Of a stretch of 64,000 nucleotides of DNA, positions 59,440-64,000 are shown one piece after another (position 1 is the first letter of the stretch; the number at the start of each line of letters is the position of its first letter). Source of the stretch: Membranipora membranacea (lineage: Eukaryota; Bryozoa; Gymnolaemata; Cheilostomatida; Membraniporidae); contig OU612067.1 of the NCBI GenBank assembly GCA_914767715.1, forward strand, positions 5,456,001 through 5,520,000, given 5' to 3'. The position numbers and the translations under genes were made by a program. The notes under the pieces are model-generated. The model did no database searches, was not told where the DNA came from, and was given only the letters and a program-made list of their open reading frames with translations.

Positions 59440-59504
59440 ACACGACTTTAAGTACTTCCGTGCTGAAGGACCGGCGCTCTAACCCACTGCAATCTGATCG
59501 CTCC
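59431..59504 (-). repeat. tRNA-like sequence, probably a SINE head
   Basis: Read on the minus strand it has an A-box-like TTGCAGTGGGTTAGAGC and, about 45 nt later, a B-box-like GTGTTCGAACC, the spacing of a tRNA gene. The anticodon stem pairs only 3 of 5 positions, so it is not a working tRNA. A tRNA-derived SINE or tRNA pseudogene fits best. Confidence 0.5.
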
Positions 59505-60692
59505 TTCTAGTGTCTCGCTGACAAATTGCTGACAAATCCCTGACACCCATTGGTAGAACTATATACATTCTGAGTAAGTGATTTGGGAACAAATTTGTGT
59601 AATTTAAAGACAAAGTGAGCGATAATTATGAGCGATGTGATATTGTTTAGTAAAGCATAGCACATTCTAATCGAGAGACCCCCTGTCACGCACAAAGTGA
59701 AGCCATTGCAGCTCACCCTTTCTTCTGCTATGTGCAGTATTTAAAATGAACTACCACTGTACCACAGCCCACTAAATCAACTACTATATTCTATAAACTG
59801 TATCTACTAGCAATACTCACGAAGCAATGAACCACTGTAAACCAATGCAATTGTTTGCACAAATACAAAGTTACACACAATTATTATAAAAGGCCGTTAT
59901 AGTATGTTTTGTCATTTAATTTAATATAATGTAAAATACTAATCCATTGGCCCGAATAATATAGATTATTGGACTCACTATTCCATTTCCCACTGGTCGT
60001 AAAACCTTTAATAATTGTAGCTGCCAACTAAAGAAGAATTTTGTGAGTGTGGTATATTTAGTCATACATCCAGGCTCTACGTAGGGTAAAAATAAGGCGT
60101 TAAAATTTTGAAACAACTGCCAAAGAGGTACCAAATAAACTCTTACCACAACTCTTACTATTTTGCTGTCCAGTTTGAGACTGCCTTTACTCGCAGCCTG
60201 TTATATATGTGCAAATGGAAACGTGGCATCTCCAACATCTGCAATGTGAGTGCATGAGTTTAGTGGTCAGTGTAACTGCACAGTTTTGCTGGTAGCTGCA
60301 TTCCATAAACAACCACATCCTGACGAGAATTCTGTCAGAAGGTGATTCATAGCTGTGTAGACTTTTTCAAATCAAGGTTGAGCCCCTATAAAATCCACCT
60401 ACTAGTAATATTCAGCTAGATACTGGACTGCTGGGATCACCTGGTATGATTCATGTTATTCGGCTCCGCACACAGGATAAGAGCTCAGCCAAACAGAGAA
60501 ATTGATTGGCCGGTATACACATCAAAGTGTAGATGGGTTGTTCCGAGTCAGCTCCGCTCTGCTCTGAGATAGTGGGGGGGGGGGGGGGTCGTTACTTATC
60601 TATTCAATTAGAAACTTCTCTAGTAAGTGCACCTTTCCAATTAACTCAAGAGTTATAATATTACTAAATATGATAGAAATAATTGCAAAGTT

Positions 60693-61467
60693 ATGGTTAC
60701 AGATCTAAAGCTAAAAGCTAGTCTTGCCCTATTTTGGCAATGCAGATTTTGCATTGGAAGGAAAGCGGCGATGACCTTTTACCACCATTTCATTTTCTGT
60801 TACTTAATCTATGGTATTCATATTTACTATGCCATATCCTCTGCTCACATAACAAATCCATTATTTTTACTACAGAAGAAGCGGGCTTTTAGGCTTATCG
60901 CATTTGTTCACTTCATTTCAAAACATCTGATATCTACTCAGGATCTTTCAAGATCCTTAAATCGTCTCCCCTTACCACAGCTTGCCAGTTATTTCTCTGC
61001 CATTTATGGCTATAAAATACTAAATATGTTGGCTTCATGTAACGTATTAGTTAGTTTCCATGGGGTGATAACTGGTCGATATTGTGTCGACTTTGGTCAA
61101 AGGCGACTCAATTTGGCCATTGGGCCACTTTGGTCGACTGGTCATCTTGTGAGCAGTTTTCATTTACTATACTTTACTATACATCGCTTTCAGATGAGAG
61201 ACTCACATCTGAATCCTCCATCAAACAGTTTTCTTTGCAATCTTTCTATTATATTCAATAGCCTTCCACAACAGATCAGGTCTGCAAACGATTTGAAGAC
61301 ATTCCGACAACATGCATTCATTTATCTCATGTCTAAGACATAATTATTTTCAGTCTTTATCTTCCATATTTCTTCTTCTATTTATTATTGTTTTGTTTTG
61401 GCACACTCGGAAGAACATCATTTTTATGATGAAGATTGCTTGTCAATAAACGTTTTAAAAAAATACA
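60693..61467 (+). pseudogene. Non-LTR retrotransposon RT C-terminus and 3' tail
   Basis: A 216-codon open stretch resembles the RT C-terminal part: LIYGIHIYYAIS, LLQKKRAFRLIAFVHF, LPLPQLASYFSAIYGYKIL and FNSLPQQIRSANDLKTFRQH. The tail TTGTCAATAAACGTTTT plus a run of A ends near 61467. The tail matches that of 38629-39740 (GGCAC, TCGGAA, ATGAA, CAATAAA-GT-TTAAAAAAA), so both are 5'-truncated copies of one lineage. The RT catalytic core is absent. Confidence 0.8.
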
Positions 61468-61639
61468 ACGATTAATAAAATCATTTAGAGCAATGATTTC
61501 TATGCGTTGTACATGAGATAAATATGCAAATCAAAAGTGATATTCTAAAAATAAAGTTAAAAAAGTTTATCATAAAATATTAATGAACTTAAAAGTGGCA
61601 AGTGCCCAGCACCTAAAAATTCACTATAAAGCCTTGAGA

Positions 61640-62130
61640 TAGAGGGTTTAGGCCTCAGTGAACAGATGGGTTTTCAAGTGGAGAGGTGTGAGGGAGTGGA
61701 AGTGAAATCACGAAAGTAGGATGGAAGGGAGTTCCGCACACCTGGTAAGTTAGTTTCATTAGATGGCAATGTTGGCAATGTTATACGTGATGAGAGCATG
61801 CTTAAAAGTTGAGAAAGATTTAGAAATATAGAAAGGGATGATATCAAGATGATGGACAATTTTATGGGCCATGAATGACAATGTCAATCTAGATCGGGAC
61901 CTGATGGGCAGAAGGTATAGTTTAACTCTGGCTTCGGAAGCTGATGAAGAGCGGTTTGTACCTGTAATACTCTTAGCGCAGGAATTCTGAATGCCCTGAA
62001 GACGTGAGTCTAGATTGTCACGTAATGTATAGAAAAAGAGTTACACATTGGCTGTGTGTACTTCATTGGCACGGCAATAACTATATGCGGAACTTAGAAC
62101 AGTAGCATCTTGACTGTCACACAAGCTTAG
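61640..62130 (-). pseudogene. Third non-LTR RT remnant (L2/CR1-like C-terminus), frameshifted
   Basis: On the minus strand, YTLRDNLDSRLQGIQNSCAK and LYLLPIRSRSRL, then after a frame change LPGVRNSLPSYFRDFTS, then after another LHLKTHLFTEA and a stop. This order (RLQxIQNSxA, LPIRxR, WNSLP-like, LKTHLF) is the end of L2/CR1-type RT proteins. At least two frameshifts and a stop show it is dead. Confidence 0.65.
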
Positions 62131-62887
62131 TATTTTTTTACCGACACACAGAACGGTCTGGGGGGCTCAGACTAATTATTTGCCATGCGCTGGTGTAGCA
62201 ATGACCTGTGTATTGAAATTAATGAGTGTATTATATTATCATTGAAGACTACCCAAAGACCAAATCATGTTATAGTCAGGCAGTTACTTATGATAAGGTT
62301 TTGTCAGATTTTCATGGTAAAGAAAATTCAATGCTCTCCTTGGCATGAATTATTGATGGCGGAAAGAGTGCCTCCCATAAAGCAAGGTAAAGCCCATTCA
62401 TGCCAAGTAGAGCATTGAATTTTTTTACCATACAATATTATTATTTTCATTAATATAAGGGAATGCCTCAACCAGCTACCTGGGCCCTGAGCAGAGTTTG
62501 CAGAGAGCACTTAATCTACTGAACTATTGACCAGTAGACACAGACTTTGTGTGAGGTATATAAGTATATATTTTTCAAAATTGCCTTTACAAAAAATGCA
62601 AATAATATTAAAACACTTGAAATATAGCACAACGTCAAAAATCAATATCAGGACAGGTACAGAATACGGCACAATTGGAGGTTTGGTTGTGAGTAGCCTA
62701 GTCAGAAAAACAACTCTGAAAAATTCTTTTCTGAACAGGCTAGTTTAAATTCCACCACACCAGATCCTAACTGCGAGCAGAACATTTATTAGCTGAAATA
62801 TATTTACACTTTCAGTCATGGATCCTTTTAAAACTCATCAGCTAGTGGCCTCAGTGGTAAAACGACCATGTTGGCAGTAGTTTATAG

Positions 62888-63031
62888 CTTGGACAGGCTG
62901 TTAGGGGTGGTTTGAGGGGGGGGGGGCTTGCTGGACAGGCTGTCAGGGGTGGTTTGGGGGGAATCACTGGACAGGCTGTCAGGGGTGGTTTGGGGGGGGG
63001 GGGACTCACCTCTGACAGCCTGTCTAGGCTA
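62888..63031. repeat. G-rich repeat built on the ACAGGCTGTCAGGGG unit
   Basis: Three tandem units of GGACAGGCTGT(C/T)AGGGGTGGTTT followed by long G runs, closed by an inverted unit CTGACAGCCTGTC. It is a variant of the GCCTGGGCAGGC hairpin family with local tandem expansion. Confidence 0.75.
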
Positions 63032-63503
63032 AGTAGTTTATGTGTTAAAAACTATAAATTAAAGAGACTACAAGGTTTAGTAATAGTATGATTGTATGCT
63101 CTGCTGCCAGCTTAAAAAGTGTACTCAGAGAGAGCTGAATACAATTATACTGACTATCATCAACCACATAATATATGATTGCGACATCTCCGTGATACCA
63201 GTTCATTACTGAACTCAGTGTTTAGCTTGGAGTTGTCAGCACAAGGTGTAGGGGTAAATAATCACTTGCATGTGAACGTGGCATTCTGACTAGACGATCA
63301 CTGTACATCAGTACATAGAGGGCATAGAAATAAAGTTTCATAATAGGAGCAAAACCATAAAATTCTACTTTGTCTAAAGACGGGGCATAGTTGACTGTTC
63401 AATGATGTGTAGTTTAACCAGAGATGACAGGTATTTATAGTCTCTGGTCTCACTCTGATTAGGCACTAATGGCTCGATATGACCAAGCTTCTGTATGTGA
63501 ATA

Positions 63504-64000
63504 TTAAGTGGAGCCAGCCTGTAGATTATCGACAATCTGCTGCTGATCAACGACCTCAAATATATGAGGGGCGTCTACTATGATGCTTATGGTGCCAGAG
63601 ATAGTAATCCCCAGAAAGAGGTAGAGAAGAAATCTGTCTATCACTGAGGCCACATATTTCCAATCTTCACAAATCTGTAAGATTAGAGAAATAAAATAAT
63701 CATTCGCTTGTCAACAAAATTTAAATATTTTTAACTGGAGGTGTTATTATAGGTGATTGTATTAGGAGTTTCACATGGAAGCAAAATATTTTGTTTGAAT
63801 TTCGAGTTCTGCTAATTCACTAGAGTAATCCTGTGGAAGGCTGCTTAGTTTAATTCTGTGACTATTTTCATGTATCTGGGAATAAAGCTAACAACTAATC
63901 TGTTATCCAGGTTTGTAGTAAGCCATTGACTTGTGCTTCAGTCAAATACCAAAACGAAAAATACGGCAAAATAAATTCCCACCTCTTCATAATCATCTTT
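63504..64000 (-). CDS. Cys-loop (nicotinic-type) receptor subunit, 3' end
   Basis: The last exon, 63504-63674, encodes 56 residues and a stop. It begins ICEDWKYVASVIDRFLLYLF and continues as a hydrophobic helix, GITISGTISIIV, then DAPHIFEVVDQQQIV. EDWKYVA-hhhDR-hhh is the junction of the MA helix and the fourth membrane segment (M4) in nicotinic acetylcholine receptors and relatives. The preceding exon is cut by the window edge (63983-64000, KDDYEE, donor GTGGGA) and joins in phase 0. The ligand-binding domain and M1-M3 lie to the right, so cation or anion selectivity cannot be judged, but EDWKYVA favours the cationic nicotinic group. The tail after M4 is ~20 residues and polar. Confidence 0.85.

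Larger units (their letters stand above)
58952..63503. other. Spacer between copy B and the Cys-loop receptor gene
   Basis: Contains the copy B 5' UTR/promoter, a tRNA-like fragment with a palindrome (59391-59504), two retrotransposon remnants on opposite strands (60693-61467, 61640-62130) and G-rich repeats (60574-60588, 62888-63031). No host exon was recognised. Confidence 0.55.

Noticed and set aside
59431-59504. A functional tRNA gene
   Set aside because: Anticodon stem pairs poorly and the acceptor stem does not close; a SINE or pseudogene explains it better.
63374-63559. Minus-strand frame of 61 codons at the receptor end
   Set aside because: Out of frame with the receptor exon; it overlaps the true M4 reading frame and 3' UTR.

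Overview
This window is nuclear DNA from an animal, most likely an invertebrate. The genes are cut into many short exons with GT-AG introns, the spacer DNA is AT-rich, and the proteins are metazoan: a SPAG1 dynein-assembly co-chaperone, a coronin, and the end of a Cys-loop (nicotinic-type) receptor subunit. SPAG1 implies motile cilia and the Cys-loop receptor implies a eumetazoan. I cannot name the phylum. Exon models were built by hand from splice motifs, and reading phase was required to agree across every junction.

Layout. (1) 1-2194 (+): 3' part of a beta-propeller (NHL/TRIM-like) gene that starts left of the window. (2) 4582-20138 (-): complete SPAG1-like gene, 21 exons, 1118 codons, with three TPR blocks and a C-terminal RPAP3_C domain. 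(3) 20139-23140: spacer with a dead non-LTR retrotransposon. (4) 23141-32318 (-): complete coronin gene with two competing last exons, each carrying a coiled coil. (5) 32319-37326: spacer with an AT-rich higher-order satellite. (6) 37327-43003 (-) and 54702-58951 (-): two tandem copies of a D-cysteine desulfhydrase/ACC-deaminase-like PLP enzyme, both with nine exons in the same phases. Between them lie a ~1 kb TA-flanked inverted-repeat transposon, an inverted pair of a 200-bp repeat, a small Cys-rich gene (49931-50844, -) and some unassigned plus-strand exon-like blocks. (7) 58952-63503: spacer with two non-LTR remnants, a tRNA-like/SINE fragment and a near-perfect palindrome. (8) 63504-64000 (-): last exons of a Cys-loop receptor subunit, continuing to the right.

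The genes do not form one pathway; this is ordinary gene-dense animal DNA. The unusual content is in three places. First, there is a rich set of non-autonomous inverted-repeat elements, two of which sit about 11-14 nt inside an intron from its 5' splice site. Second, coronin has alternative trimerisation tails. Third, the duplicated PLP enzymes share one nearly identical exon, and one copy has a changed active-site motif. I saw no operon, CRISPR array, phage or bacterial system.
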